Shown: one piece after another, positions 29,475 through 38,485 of the stretch
Position numbering within the stretch: the first letter of the stretch is position 1
How the letters are laid out: the number at the start of each line of letters is the position of its first letter
Assembly (NCBI RefSeq): GCF_014282005.1
Contig: NZ_JACFTD010000002.1
Span: forward strand, 124,001-188,000
DNA from: Sporosarcina sp. BP05
GTDB taxonomy: Bacteria > Bacillota > Bacilli > Bacillales_A > Planococcaceae
Direction of reading: 5' to 3'
Length of the DNA: 64,000 nt
Notes under the pieces: generated by a model
What the model saw: the letters and a program-made list of their open reading frames with translations, nothing else
What the model was told of the DNA's origin: nothing
The model's database searches: none
Program-made: the position numbers and the translations under genes

Positions 29475-29697
29475 CAAGAGAGGGACGGACGTGGCTGAAA
29501 TCCATCCTACAGCGGTTTACAATGAATAACACCATAGAGGCTCTGTGCTGAACGATTTCAATTCAGTAAGTACAGACGGAACCGGCCGTTATCCGGTTTT
29601 AAAGTGGGCGCAAACTTTTGCGTCAATTTGGGTGGAACCGCGGAAGCTATAAAGGCTCTCGTCCCTTGCATAGGCAAGGGATGGGGGTCTTTTTTTG
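29475..29697 (+). promoter_or_regulatory. T-box riboswitch upstream of hisS-aspS
   Basis: The conserved T-box sequence TTTGGGTGGAACCGCGG lies at 29627-29643. It is followed by a terminator (GTCCCTTGC pairing with GCAAGGG, then a T run). The T-box can pair in the alternative antiterminator. The candidate specifier region reads AATAACACCAT at 29525-29535; a His codon CAC occupies 29530-29532, but AAC and ACC overlap it. Uncharged tRNA would raise hisS-aspS transcription. Confidence 0.9.
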
Positions 29698-29711
29698 TGT
29701 CTCGACTAAAC

Positions 29712-29886
29712 GTGTCTAGGCTTCGGGCGCCAGAAGCTCGGGGGCTTACAGGATGTGAGTTACGCAGCCGTTGCCGCAGGACGCGGCGCACTTAGGCTGG
29801 GTTCATTGATAGTCAGTCCAGCTATGCGGCAAAGTACGCCGCGTCGCCGGCCCGTCTTATGCCTGTCGCGTCTGGACGGCGCCCTA
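29712..29886. repeat. Modular hairpin element B, order X-Y
   Basis: GGCGCC boxes at 29726 and 29878 bound two structured modules. X has CTTACAGGATGT and GCAGCCGTTGCCGCAGGACG. Y has AGTCCAGCTATGCGGCAAAG with GCCGCGTCGC. It lies in the transcribed leader between the T-box terminator and the hisS ribosome-binding site. The same modules occur at 50972 in the opposite order. Confidence 0.85.
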
Positions 29887-29913
29887 CGCTTTTCATTAGA
29901 AAGGGGAATTTAC

Positions 29914-31188
29914 ATGAATTTTAAAGTGCCAAGAGGAACTCAGGACATTTTGCCATCTGAAACATGGAAATGGCAACAAGCAGAAAAAATCATTAACGAA
30001 GTATGCGATATCTATCGTTATAAAGAAATCCGTACACCGATTTTTGAACAAACGGAATTATTTCAACGCCTTGTAGGTGAGACAACCGATGTCGTTCAAA
30101 AAGAGATGTATACCTTTATGGATAAAGGCGATCGTTCAATGACGCTGCGACCAGAAGGAACTGCTGCTGTTGTCCGCTCTTTCGTGGAGAATAAAATGTT
30201 CGGTTACCCAGATCAGCCTGTAAAGCTTTTCTACACGGGTCCAATGTTCCGTTATGAGCGTCAGCAAGCAGGACGTTATCGTCAATTCGTTCAATTTGGA
30301 GCAGAAGCAATCGGCAGTGCAGATCCTGCGATTGACGCAGAAGTGATTGCCTTGGCACTGGACGTCTATAAACGTGTGGGATTGACAAAGTTGAAACTTG
30401 TCATTAACTCACTAGGCGATACGGAGTGCAGAATTGCGCATCGCGAAGCGCTCATTGCACACTTCAACCCACATATTGAAGAATTCTGCTCTGACTGCCA
30501 GTCTAGATTGAAAAAGAATCCATTGCGCATACTGGACTGCAAAGTCGATAGCGGTAATCCGCTCATCGCTACAGCTCCATCATTAGCTGACTATTTGAAT
30601 GAAGCATCTGCCCAATACTTTGCGGATGTAAAAGGTTATCTCGACGATGCTGGAATTGCTTATGAAGTCGATGCCAATCTTGTGCGCGGCCTTGATTATT
30701 ATAACCACACTGCATTTGAAATTATGAGCACATCTGAAGGATTCGGAGCGATTACCACTTTGTGTGGCGGTGGAAGGTACAACGGTCTCGCTGAGGAAAT
30801 TGGGGGACCTTCTTCACCGGGTATCGGTTTTGCGATGAGTATTGAGCGTTTACTTCTTGCGATGGCTGCTGAAGGAAAATCGTTTGAAGCTGAGCCAGTA
30901 CTTGACGTTTACATCGTTACACTTGGAGAAACAGCACGTCGTCCAGGCTTTAAATTGCTTGGTGCACTTCGAGAAGCTGGCATTCGGTCGGATATGGATT
31001 ATATGGACCGAAAAATGAAAGCGCAAATGAAATCAGCTGATAGACTAAATGCACGGACAGTCGTACTAATTGGTGAGGATGAAGTAGCGGAAGGCGTTGC
31101 TTTATTAAAAAATATGGCTGACGGTGTGCAAGTAAAAGTTCCTGTTAATGAATTGGTTCAAAAACTTAAAGAAGCATTGATTGGCTAA
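29914..31188 (+). CDS. hisS: Histidyl-tRNA synthetase
   Basis: This class II synthetase charges tRNA-His. The 424-residue protein has motif 1 ([20 protein letters not shown]), motif 2 ([20 protein letters not shown]) and the histidine-binding [14 protein letters not shown]. Motif 3 is [13 protein letters not shown], and an anticodon-binding domain closes the protein. ATG behind AAAGGGGAA was chosen; the longer in-frame stretch is repeat element B. It is under T-box control and followed 18 bp later by aspS. Confidence 0.98.
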   Translation: MNFKVPRGTQDILPSETWKWQQAEKIINEVCDIYRYKEIRTPIFEQTELFQRLVGETTDVVQKEMYTFMDKGDRSMTLRPEGTAAVVRSFVENKMFGYPDQPVKLFYTGPMFRYERQQAGRYRQFVQFGAEAIGSADPAIDAEVIALALDVYKRVGLTKLKLVINSLGDTECRIAHREALIAHFNPHIEEFCSDCQSRLKKNPLRILDCKVDSGNPLIATAPSLADYLNEASAQYFADVKGYLDDAGIAYEVDANLVRGLDYYNHTAFEIMSTSEGFGAITTLCGGGRYNGLAEEIGGPSSPGIGFAMSIERLLLAMAAEGKSFEAEPVLDVYIVTLGETARRPGFKLLGALREAGIRSDMDYMDRKMKAQMKSADRLNARTVVLIGEDEVAEGVALLKNMADGVQVKVPVNELVQKLKEALIG

Positions 31189-31206
31189 GAGAGGCGGATG
31201 ATGGTA

Positions 31207-32973
31207 ATGAAACGTACACATTATAGTGGTGAATTGACAGAAGAGGTAATCGGACAAGCGGTTACTTTACAAGGATGGGTTCAAAAAAGAAGAGATCTTG
31301 GGGGACTAATTTTCGTCGACGTACGGGACCGTTCAGGAATCGTTCAAGCAGTATTTAACCCAAGTTTTTCAAGCGAAGCAATTGTTACGGCGGACAAACT
31401 GCGCAATGAGTTCGTAATTGAGCTTACAGGTTTAGTTGTTGAGCGTGCAGATGGCCAGAAAAACCCGCTTTTGAAAACAGGTTCGATTGAAATTCAAGTT
31501 ACTGAATTGAACATTGTAAATGAAGCGAAAAACCCGCCGTTCATGATTGAAGATGAGACAGACGTGAATGAAGAAATTAGACTGAAATATAGATATCTTG
31601 ATTTACGTCGTCCAAAACTTGCGAATACGTTCAAAATGCGTTCAGATATCACTAAAACAGTTCGTAATTTCCTTGACGATGAAGGGTTTTTCGAAGTAGA
31701 AACGCCGATTTTAACGAAATCTACACCTGAAGGCGCGCGCGATTATCTTGTACCGAGCCGTGTTCACGAAGGCGAATTTTACGCACTGCCACAATCACCG
31801 CAACTATTTAAACAGATGCTGATGGTAGCTGGATTCGACCGTTATTATCAAATTGCACGTTGTTTCCGCGATGAAGACCTTCGTGCTGATCGTCAGCCCG
31901 AGTTCACTCAAATCGATATGGAAATGAGTTTCATGTCAATTGAAGATATTATTGAGTTAAATGAACGAATGATGCAAAAGGTAATGAAAGATGTAAAAGG
32001 AATTGATGTTCAAATTCCATTTCAACGTCTGCCTTATGACGAAGCAATGGGACGCTATGGTTCAGATAAACCGGATACGCGATTCGCTTTGGAGCTGACA
32101 GATGTTTCTGACGTCGTTAAAGATTCTTCATTCAAAGTATTTACAGCAGCAATTGAGTCAGGCGGTCAAGTTAAGCTCATCAATGTAAAAGGAGTAGCAG
32201 ATAGCTATTCTCGTAAGGACATCGACGCACTTGGCGAGTTTGCAGCAGTCTACGGTGCGAAAGGACTTGCTTGGTTGAAAGTCGATGCTGAAGGTCTGAA
32301 AGGACCTATCGCGAAGTTCTTCGAAGGAGAAGAGGGCGAAGGACTAAAAGCTGCAGCGGATGCTGAAGTGGGAGATTTATTGTTGTTTGTAGCGGACAAA
32401 AATAAAGTTGTCGCAGATACATTAGGAGCACTACGTACTAAACTCGGAAAAGATCACAACTTAATTGACGAATCGAAGTTCAACTTCCTTTGGGTGACTG
32501 AATGGCCTTTGTTCGAATATAACGAAGAAGCCCGTCGCTATCAGGCAGCACACCATCCATTTACAATGCCAGCAGATGTGGAAGAACTAGTAACAAGCCC
32601 TGAGACAGTTAAAGCACAAGCCTATGACCTTGTTTTAAATGGTTATGAACTTGGCGGTGGATCACTTCGAATTTACAAACGTGATGTCCAGGAAAAAATG
32701 TTTGAGGCTCTTGGATTCAGTAAGGAACAGGCGAACGAACAATTCGGATTCCTTCTTGAAGCATTTGACTATGGGACACCTCCGCATGGCGGAATTGCAT
32801 TCGGTCTTGACCGTATTGTTATGTTATTATCTGGTTCAACAAACTTGCGGGATACAATTGCATTTCCGAAAACAGCGAGTGCAAGTTGCTTGTTAACGTC
32901 AGCACCTGACAGCGTTGATGATACTCAACTAGCTGAACTTGGAATCCGTGTGATGCCAAAAAGTAAACGGTAA
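31207..32973 (+). CDS. aspS: Aspartyl-tRNA synthetase
   Basis: The bacterial-type class II enzyme of about 588 residues has an N-terminal OB anticodon-binding domain ([20 protein letters not shown]) and motif 2 ([23 protein letters not shown]). The bacterial GAD insertion covers about residues 290-410, and motif 3 is [13 protein letters not shown]. Three in-frame ATGs occur at 31198, 31201 and 31207; the third has the best spacing from AGAGAGGCGG and matches the usual N terminus. It is co-transcribed with hisS. Confidence 0.97.
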   Translation: MKRTHYSGELTEEVIGQAVTLQGWVQKRRDLGGLIFVDVRDRSGIVQAVFNPSFSSEAIVTADKLRNEFVIELTGLVVERADGQKNPLLKTGSIEIQVTELNIVNEAKNPPFMIEDETDVNEEIRLKYRYLDLRRPKLANTFKMRSDITKTVRNFLDDEGFFEVETPILTKSTPEGARDYLVPSRVHEGEFYALPQSPQLFKQMLMVAGFDRYYQIARCFRDEDLRADRQPEFTQIDMEMSFMSIEDIIELNERMMQKVMKDVKGIDVQIPFQRLPYDEAMGRYGSDKPDTRFALELTDVSDVVKDSSFKVFTAAIESGGQVKLINVKGVADSYSRKDIDALGEFAAVYGAKGLAWLKVDAEGLKGPIAKFFEGEEGEGLKAAADAEVGDLLLFVADKNKVVADTLGALRTKLGKDHNLIDESKFNFLWVTEWPLFEYNEEARRYQAAHHPFTMPADVEELVTSPETVKAQAYDLVLNGYELGGGSLRIYKRDVQEKMFEALGFSKEQANEQFGFLLEAFDYGTPPHGGIAFGLDRIVMLLSGSTNLRDTIAFPKTASASCLLTSAPDSVDDTQLAELGIRVMPKSKR

Positions 32974-33016
32974 TCAGTTGAGTTAGAAAAGTGAGAAAAC
33001 TATTTCTGTTAAATCG

Positions 33017-33045
33017 TTGAACTGACTAATGATGTATGTTATTAT
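33017..33045 (+). promoter_or_regulatory. SigA promoter of 6S RNA
   Basis: TTGAAC and TATTAT are separated by exactly 17 bp, placing the start near 33051, at the first base pairs of the closing stem of the RNA. Confidence 0.75.
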
Positions 33046-33049
33046 ACAA

Positions 33050-33241
33050 GTAATACGAATCCTGAAGTGTTCGTTATTTGCCAATCAGTTTTGACCGAAC
33101 ATTTTTTCGTCGGGAGTCCGTATTTCGAGTTGGATGACATGCCTTTAGTCGGGACCTCAAAAGAATCGGATAGGACACCCACCTGCTGATAGCGGGTTCA
33201 AAGCGATACTACAAAGACGGCACATTTGGGATTCGTTACTT
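33050..33241 (+). ncRNA. ssrS: 6S RNA (ssrS/bsrA type)
   Basis: 6S RNA mimics an open promoter and binds sigma-A RNA polymerase. The roughly 190-nt RNA is closed by a terminal helix pairing AAGTAATACGAATCC (33048-33062) with GGATTCGTTACTT (33229-33241). Internal segments TTTGACCGAACATTTTTT, GATGACATGCCTTTAGTCG and GGACACCCACCTGC are those I recall for Firmicutes 6S RNA. The position between aspS and tcdA is that of B. subtilis bsrA. A terminator follows. The identification comes from recall plus structure. Confidence 0.85.
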
Positions 33242-33255
33242 ACAATGATCATACA

Positions 33256-33287
33256 CCCCTCTGACTTACGTGCGGAGGGGTTTTTTA
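33256..33287 (+). terminator. Terminator after 6S RNA
   Basis: CCCCTC pairs with GAGGGG around a 13-base loop, followed by TTTTTTATT. Confidence 0.88.
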
Positions 33288-33331
33288 TTGGGGAAAATTA
33301 TAATTTTATAAAATGAAGGGCGGAGTTTTTC

Positions 33332-34126
33332 TTGTTACATCAATTTTCACGAAATGAATTAGCCATAGGTACAGAAGGTGTAAATCGTATGCGGGACATG
33401 ACTGTCGCGATACTTGGTGTTGGAGGAGTCGGTTCATTTGCTGCAGAAGCATGTGCGCGAAGCGGAATTGGCCGTATTATCCTTGTCGATAAGGACGATA
33501 TTGACATCACAAATATTAATAGACAGCTCATTGCTAATTTGTCGACAGTCGGCCGTTCTAAAGCAGAAGTGATGAAAGAGCGCATTGCTGATATTAATAC
33601 AGAGTGTGAAGTCATTTCTCTCCATATGTTTTATACGGAAGAGACAGCGGAAGAGTTTTTCAGTTACAAACCTGATTATGTCATCGATGCATCTGATACA
33701 ATCATCTATAAAATTCATTTAATTAAAGAATGTGTTGCACGTAGCGTTAAAATTATATCGAGTATGGGTGCTGCTAATAAGATGGATCCAACGCGTTTCC
33801 AAATTGCAGATATTGCAAAGACGCATACAGATCCAGTTGCGAAAGTAATCCGTCGCAGACTTAAAAAAGAAGGTATTTATAAAGGAGTACCAGTGGTCTT
33901 TTCAGATGAAAGCCCGATTGTCGTCAGGCCGGAAGTTGTTTCCACAGTGGGTAAACCTGATGCCTTCATCCGCAAAGCAAAAATGCCACCTGCATCGAAC
34001 GCATTCGTCCCATCTGTTGCTGGCCTCGTTTGCGCTAGTTGGGTAATGAATGATATCGTTGCGGATATTCCTATCCGGCGAGTGAAAGATAAAGTTATAA
34101 CGGAAAGCGCCGTAGGGAGGGATTGA
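33332..34126 (+). CDS. tcdA: tRNA threonylcarbamoyladenosine dehydratase TcdA (YrvM)
   Basis: This E1-like enzyme cyclises t6A37 to ct6A in ANN-decoding tRNAs. The 264-residue protein has a Rossmann ATP site (VAILGVGGVGSFAAEACARSG), the IDITNINRQL motif with the ATP-contacting Arg, and DASDTI. A C-terminal hydrophobic region matches a membrane-association segment (NAFVPSVAGLVCASWVMNDI). The start is TTG behind GAAGGGCGGAG. In Bacillus the next gene is rarA; here about 5 kb of accessory sequence intervenes. Confidence 0.95.
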   Translation: MLHQFSRNELAIGTEGVNRMRDMTVAILGVGGVGSFAAEACARSGIGRIILVDKDDIDITNINRQLIANLSTVGRSKAEVMKERIADINTECEVISLHMFYTEETAEEFFSYKPDYVIDASDTIIYKIHLIKECVARSVKIISSMGAANKMDPTRFQIADIAKTHTDPVAKVIRRRLKKEGIYKGVPVVFSDESPIVVRPEVVSTVGKPDAFIRKAKMPPASNAFVPSVAGLVCASWVMNDIVADIPIRRVKDKVITESAVGRD

Positions 34127-34185
34127 ACTTCATCCCTCCTTGTTGCGAAACGACGTGGCGAACTTAGGATGCAGTTCCTTTTTGG

Positions 34186-34215
34186 TTGTCACCAAAATAT
34201 TACTAAGGTTATAAT
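34186..34215 (+). promoter_or_regulatory. SigA promoter of the lipoprotein gene
   Basis: TTGTCA and a perfect TATAAT are separated by 18 bp. Just before it (34140-34180) lies a short fragment resembling module X of element B (GACGTGGCGAACTTAGGATGC). Confidence 0.72.
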
Positions 34216-34267
34216 AGGGTGATTGCTTATGAAAGTGAACTTGGATTGCTAGAAAGGATGTTTATGT

Positions 34268-35089
34268 GTGAATAAAGTGTTTAAGGTATTTGTTTTTGGG
34301 TTAGTTGCCCTTTTATTAACAGCATGCGGCAATGTAGAAGCGAAACAAGGTATTACGGCACAAGACATCTTTGAAAAAGCGAAAGAAGCATCCGCTAAAT
34401 TGAAAAGTGTGCGTACACAAATTTCTTATGATGATTTTTGGGCAACAACAGTACCTGAAGAAAGATATAGTGTTAAGTATGAGATGACTTCGGATACGAT
34501 GTTACAACCAGAAATAGTTAAACAGGACATAAAAGTGCTACCGCAACTGCTGAATGGGGAACCATGGGATGCAGAATTATATAAAGTAGATGGCCGAGTT
34601 TTCATCAAAAATACGCAAAAACAGTCATGGGAAGAGTTGCAATCCGGTTCGATTGCCGAATTGTTCGGTTCGATGATTGAAAACGTACAGCCAACACTGG
34701 ATTTGGCATTTTTTAACGGATTCAAAAACGATTTTGTGTTAGAACCGATTGACTACGGTTATAACTTAAGACTGTCATTATCAAGAGAACAATATAAAGA
34801 ACTAAAAAAAATACTATTCCTGTCTAACAACGGCAGTGAAACTGATCCGGATATATTGGACGGTGAGTTCCCACTTATTAATAAATCCGAAATTGTGATT
34901 GGAATCGATAGCAAAACATTCTATGTAACTGATTTCAAAATGACACTCGATACAACAACGTACTCAATGTTACGAGTTGATGGTAATTCCCACCGAGTTA
35001 AACAAACGATCAATGCAGTTTATAGCCACTACGATATTGTGGATGATGTAAAGGTTCCAGCAGACGTATTGGAAGCTACAGCTAACTAA
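34268..35089 (+). CDS. Lipoprotein of the LolA-like/DUF6612 type
   Basis: The 273-residue precursor starts MNKVFKVFVFGLVALLLTAC, with lipobox LTAC putting the lipidated Cys at 20. The mature part has an amphipathic helix (AQDIFEKAKEASAKLKSV) followed by a curved beta-sheet pattern. This matches Bacillales lipoproteins with a LolA-like fold. The function is unknown; binding of a hydrophobic ligand is a guess from the fold. GTG start with GAAAGGATG upstream. Monocistronic, with its own promoter and terminator. It is not in the conserved neighbourhood. Confidence 0.78.
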   Translation: MNKVFKVFVFGLVALLLTACGNVEAKQGITAQDIFEKAKEASAKLKSVRTQISYDDFWATTVPEERYSVKYEMTSDTMLQPEIVKQDIKVLPQLLNGEPWDAELYKVDGRVFIKNTQKQSWEELQSGSIAELFGSMIENVQPTLDLAFFNGFKNDFVLEPIDYGYNLRLSLSREQYKELKKILFLSNNGSETDPDILDGEFPLINKSEIVIGIDSKTFYVTDFKMTLDTTTYSMLRVDGNSHRVKQTINAVYSHYDIVDDVKVPADVLEATAN

Positions 35090-35102
35090 CAGTCACTAAG
35101 TA

Positions 35103-35142
35103 AAAACCCTCCCGAAAGTTTAACTTTTAGGGAGGGTTTTGC
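35103..35142 (+). terminator. Terminator after the lipoprotein gene
   Basis: AAAACCCTCCC pairs perfectly with GGGAGGGTTTT; the loop contains another small stem. Confidence 0.9.
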
Positions 35143-35146
35143 ATAT

Positions 35147-35306
35147 CTAGATATGTTGAACTAAAGAATCTCACTAACAACGCTCGGCGCTTGGGGATGC
35201 CTCCCGCGATAAGCCAGACAGAAGTTCACTGTCAGTCTTACCGCTTCGGCCACCCCAGTAAGCGCCTTCGCTGGAGATTACGAGAAAATCATAAGTTCAA
35301 CATATA
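35147..35306. repeat. Hairpin element A, inverted copy with clear terminal inverted repeats
   Basis: Ends CTAGATATGTTGAAC (35148) and GTTCAACATATATAG form terminal inverted repeats with one mismatch. Inside, read in reverse, are GCGAAGGCGC, GGGGTGGCCGAAGCGGTAAG and GGAGGCATCCCC. The remaining gap to 35482 holds only the right end of the IS605-type relic. Confidence 0.88.
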
Positions 35307-35416
35307 TAGTTATATTTACTGAACAATAAGTGATTATATTGCGGGATTACTCCATTGTTAATTCTGACGTTTATTATGATGGATTAAGATTATCGACTTT
35401 TAATTGGATTGAACTA

Positions 35417-35446
35417 CCACCACTTAGTTTACACTTGAAGTGGTGG
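35417..35446 (-). ncRNA. Right-end hairpin of the IS605-type element (possible omega-RNA scaffold)
   Basis: CCACCACTT and AAGTGGTGG form a perfect 9-bp hairpin 37 bp past the tnpB stop on the minus strand. IS200/IS605 right ends carry such hairpins, and the omega-RNA guide of TnpB is transcribed across this end. If the relic is typical, the guide would be the sequence just beyond, toward lower coordinates. Confidence 0.5.
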
Positions 35447-35482
35447 ATTCCTAAAATCACCGACGTAACCTTCAGTTATAGG

Positions 35483-36633
35483 TTAGGCTAGCCCCACAGT
35501 TCCTGCGGTTAGTAGACTTATTGCTTCTTTTTTCAGATTGATACTTGCGTTCACGTCTCGGTTATGTTGCGTGCTACATGTTGGACATTCCCATTCACGC
35601 AAGGCGAGATGCTTCACATCTTTGTTTCGGTAACCACAATTTGAACAGAGCTGGCTGGAGGGAAAGTTTTTTGCGACCACGACAACTTGTTTTCCATACC
35701 ATTTCGCCTTGTATTCAAGTAGTGTCCGAAATTGTGACCAACTGACTTCACTGATTGCCTTTGCTAATGTATGATTTTTGAGCATATTTGCAATTTGTAA
35801 GTCCTCGATACCGATGACGTCGTGGCTTTTGACGATTTCAGTAGAGAGTTTATGCAAGAAATCAGCTCTTTTATTAGCGATTCTTTCCTGGATACAAGCA
35901 ACTTTGATTCGTTGTATTTGATAGTTTTTCGCTTCATGTAATGGTTTATGTTGTTTTAGCGCTTGTTCTTTGCGCCTTGAAAGAATCCGTTGTTCCTTTG
36001 CTAGTTTCTTTTCAAGTGAACGAAAAAAATTGGATTTTCATAGACCATTCCAGATGAAAGAATAGCGAAGTCTTTTAATCCGACATCGATCCCGACAACA
36101 GACCCAGTTTTCTGTTTTTCCTTTACCTCGGTCTCCACTAAGATGGATACGAAATACTTTCCACTCGGTTGGCGTCTGATCGTAGCATTCATAATTCTCC
36201 CTTTTACTTCTAGGCTCTTCGATAATTTGACGAGGCCAAGTTTGGGGAGCTTGAGATGATTTCCAGCTATCGCAATATTACCATTGGTGTGTTTTGTCGT
36301 ATAAGTTTGGACATTGTTTTGCTTACTTTTAAATCGAGGTGCCTGATTTTGTTTCTTAAAGAATCGGGAATAAGAATCGGCAAGATTTCTTAATGAGGAT
36401 TGAAGGGCAATGCTGTCGACTTCTTTTAGCCAATCAAGCTCACTTTTAAGCTGGGGTAATTGGGATGAACAGGTGTTATAGGTAAGACCTTTACCGGTTT
36501 ATTTGTAGGTTTCATTCCATTTGGCTAAAAAGTGATTGAACACAAAACGTGAACAGCCAATCGTTTTGGCAATGAGGATTTCTTGTACTTTTGTAGGATA
36601 GATACGGAACTTATACGCTTTATTGACGGGCAT
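35483..36633 (-). pseudogene. tnpB: IS605-family TnpB, inactivated by a nonsense codon and a frameshift
   Basis: Reading the minus strand from ATG at 36633 gives MPVNKAYKFRIYPTKVQ... A TAA interrupts at codon 45 (36501-36499) inside NETYK-stop-TGKGLTY. The frame then continues through the RuvC-I segment GIDVGLKDFA and shifts by one base at an A7 run on the plus strand (36023-36029). The last part has Ruv[10 protein letters not shown], a zinc ribbon (CSNC...CPTC) and Ruv[14 protein letters not shown]. All three acidic catalytic residues remain, so decay is recent. No tnpA is present. Upstream, TTAGGC-TTAT-GCCTAA at 36704 may be a left-end hairpin. Confidence 0.9.
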
Positions 36634-36828
36634 GGACATACACCTCGCTTCAGCATAGTTTCTATCCTTATTATAGAATGTACGTTCCCTGAAAGCGATT
36701 CTTTTAGGCTTATGCCTAACCGAAATTCATCTTCCGCTTATCGTTGGGCTATGCCCTTGACACGATTGAAGTGGGAGTCTTCTTTCGGAAAATGATAAAA
36801 TTGAACAAATCAACTAGGAGCGTTTATC

Positions 36829-37566
36829 ATGCCGCTAACTTTTGCCCACCCCGCAGCCATACTTCCGTTCTCAAGAAAAAGTAAATATATTAACTTTTCC
36901 GCACTCGTATTCGGTAGTATGGCTCCCGATTTTGAATATTTTTTGAGAGGTCGACCAATGGGGGAAATTGGACATACCTTTACTGGGTTCGTTTTGTTTA
37001 ATTTACCCTTGGTGACATTCATTTATTTTATTTACCATTTATTTGTACACCAAATTCTATTCAATCATTTACCCAATTTTCTACGAGATCCGTATGCAAA
37101 AAAAGTAGATTCAACTTTTGGAGTAAAGGTTGTTGTATTTTGTTATTCTGCGCTATTTGGTATGTTAACTCATGTTATATGGGATTCTTTCACTCATATA
37201 AATGGATATATGGTATTGAAATTCCCTGCTTTATTCACTCACGGCCATAGTATGTATGGTTTTACTATACCTCTGTATAAACTTTTGCAACATGGGAGTA
37301 CATTATTTGGAATAACAATGATTTTAGTTTACATGTATTATAGGGCTTTATCTCAAAAGAAACATAACGATACTCCTGTTTCCCCTGAGCATAAACTTGT
37401 TTTTTGGTCTGCTATAGTCCTTTTAACAGGACTATTTGTATTCATATGGTATTTGATTGCCCCTGTTTCGATTATCAGTTACGGGATATTGGTCGTTAGA
37501 ATTATAGATTCTTTTTTCCTGAGTTTATTCCTAATTTCTTTGTTGATAAAATATGTTCGACTGTAA
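36829..37566 (+). CDS. DUF4184 membrane protein
   Basis: The 245-residue protein starts MPLTFAHPAAILPF, and SALVFGSMAPDFEYFLRG follows closely. These His, Pro and Asp residues are the family hallmark and resemble the metal-dependent YdjM/phospholipase C-like fold. About five hydrophobic segments lie in the rest, with HVIWDSFTHINGY in the middle. The function of DUF4184 is unknown. The ATG follows CTAGGAGCG. AT-rich codon use compared with neighbours and position beside an insertion-sequence relic suggest acquired DNA. Confidence 0.82.
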   Translation: MPLTFAHPAAILPFSRKSKYINFSALVFGSMAPDFEYFLRGRPMGEIGHTFTGFVLFNLPLVTFIYFIYHLFVHQILFNHLPNFLRDPYAKKVDSTFGVKVVVFCYSALFGMLTHVIWDSFTHINGYMVLKFPALFTHGHSMYGFTIPLYKLLQHGSTLFGITMILVYMYYRALSQKKHNDTPVSPEHKLVFWSAIVLLTGLFVFIWYLIAPVSIISYGILVVRIIDSFFLSLFLISLLIKYVRL

Positions 37567-37654
37567 TTGGTATTTCCCGGATTTTAGGAACATGAGGGTA
37601 AGTATAGATTCTGCAGAGTTTTATTCATTTAATCATAGAACATGAATAAATCGA

Positions 37655-37694
37655 AAAGTCGATTTCCTGTTTAGTAAGGAATTCGACTTTTTTT
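37655..37694 (+). terminator. Terminator after the DUF4184 gene
   Basis: AAAGTCGATTTCC pairs with GGAATTCGACTTT (mostly perfect) and ends in a T run. Confidence 0.85.
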
Positions 37695-37721
37695 GTTGCA
37701 ATTCACTTTAATTGAACGGCA

Positions 37722-37898
37722 TCATTTTTTAGTAAGATTCTTCTTTTCGAGATAATCCCAAAGATAGTAAATAACCCAAAAAGTTAATACTACTAAAAAT
37801 GAATAAGGTGAATACCTTTTTGGTAGGTAGGTAATTAAAGCTATACCAAGAATCAAAAAAGGTGGCATAAGAATCCAGTATTTTTTGTTTTTAAACAT
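37722..37898 (-). CDS. Small membrane protein, 58 residues
   Basis: The minus-strand frame encodes a protein starting MFKNKKYWILMPPFLIL. It has two hydrophobic helices split by YLPKRYSP and a basic tail ending KKNLTKK. AAAGAGATG precedes the ATG at good spacing. No family recognised. The composition (two helices, Trp-rich second helix, charged ends) looks like a genuine membrane protein rather than chance. It lies among other small membrane-protein genes in the accessory stretch. Confidence 0.6.
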   Translation of the reverse strand: MFKNKKYWILMPPFLILGIALITYLPKRYSPYSFLVVLTFWVIYYLWDYLEKKNLTKK

Positions 37899-38180
37899 AT
37901 TGTCATCTCTTTTCTACTTACAGTATAGAGCGGAAGTACGGAATTATCAGTAGTTAACACCAATTTTTTGTACCAGTAAACTAAAGTGAAAAGAGTGTTC
38001 ATTATTAATATATGAAACTATTCAGTCATGATAACCGTACTAGTAATACAAGGATTTAATTAAATGGCGGGGGAAATTAGTTTTAAAAGACACAATGTTA
38101 AAAGTGACAGCAGATCTCGGACAAAACTTAAGATTGTTAATTCAGTAATGGGTGGTATGTAAGATTTCTCCTTATTCTAG

Positions 38181-38204
38181 TAACGGGTGTATTTCTACAA
38201 CAAG
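38181..38204 (+). repeat. Short motif TAACGGGTG..., copy 1
   Basis: TAACGGGTGTATTTCTACAA plus CAAG matches the copy at 38394-38417 at about 20 of 24 positions. It lies 45 bp before a small membrane-protein gene. The rest of 37900-38180 shows no convincing gene. Confidence 0.7.
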
Positions 38205-38249
38205 TGGATATGCCTTTTTACTAACGAGTCAGGCTATGGAGGGAAAGCA

Positions 38250-38396
38250 ATGGCAAGGTTTATTGACGATTTAGTTGGGTCTATCTATGATGTCTTTAAG
38301 TTTATTTTCATGTGTATTTGTTATCTTATTGCTGGGATGTTAATTGTCGGAGTTCCACTTTATCTAATTGCTTTAGTATTTAATATGTTGCACTAA
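38250..38396 (+). CDS. Small membrane protein, 48 residues
   Basis: This protein begins MARFIDDLVGSIYDVFKFIF and continues as hydrophobic helices with a Gly-Pro kink (VGVPLYL). An amphipathic N terminus precedes one or two membrane segments. ATG behind GGAGGGAAAG was chosen over an upstream in-frame ATG without a site. No family recognised. Its stop codon TAA is the first three bases of the second copy of the TAACGGGTG motif. Confidence 0.6.
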   Translation: MARFIDDLVGSIYDVFKFIFMCICYLIAGMLIVGVPLYLIALVFNMLH

Positions 38397-38417
38397 CGGG
38401 TGCGTTTCTAAATCAAG
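38394..38417 (+). repeat. Short motif TAACGGGTG..., copy 2
   Basis: TAACGGGTGCGTTTCTAAAT plus CAAG. It begins with the stop codon of the preceding small gene and lies 68 bp before the next small membrane-protein gene. Confidence 0.7.
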
Positions 38418-38485
38418 CGGGGACGCTCATTAAACGTAACTTTTAGCAAAAGGCTACGCATATATTGTAAAAGGGAGAAGATGTG

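Noticed and set aside
29755..29913. N-terminal extension of hisS
   Set aside because: The in-frame sequence is repeat element B, and the ATG at 29914 has a good ribosome-binding site and the family N terminus.
36001..36192. Separate 63-residue protein on the minus strand
   Set aside because: It is an internal fragment of the broken tnpB, not an independent gene.
38064..38162. 32-codon frame MAGEISFKRHNVK..., possible small gene
   Set aside because: The ribosome-binding site is weak (AAGG), the composition is not distinctive and no context supports it. It cannot be excluded.
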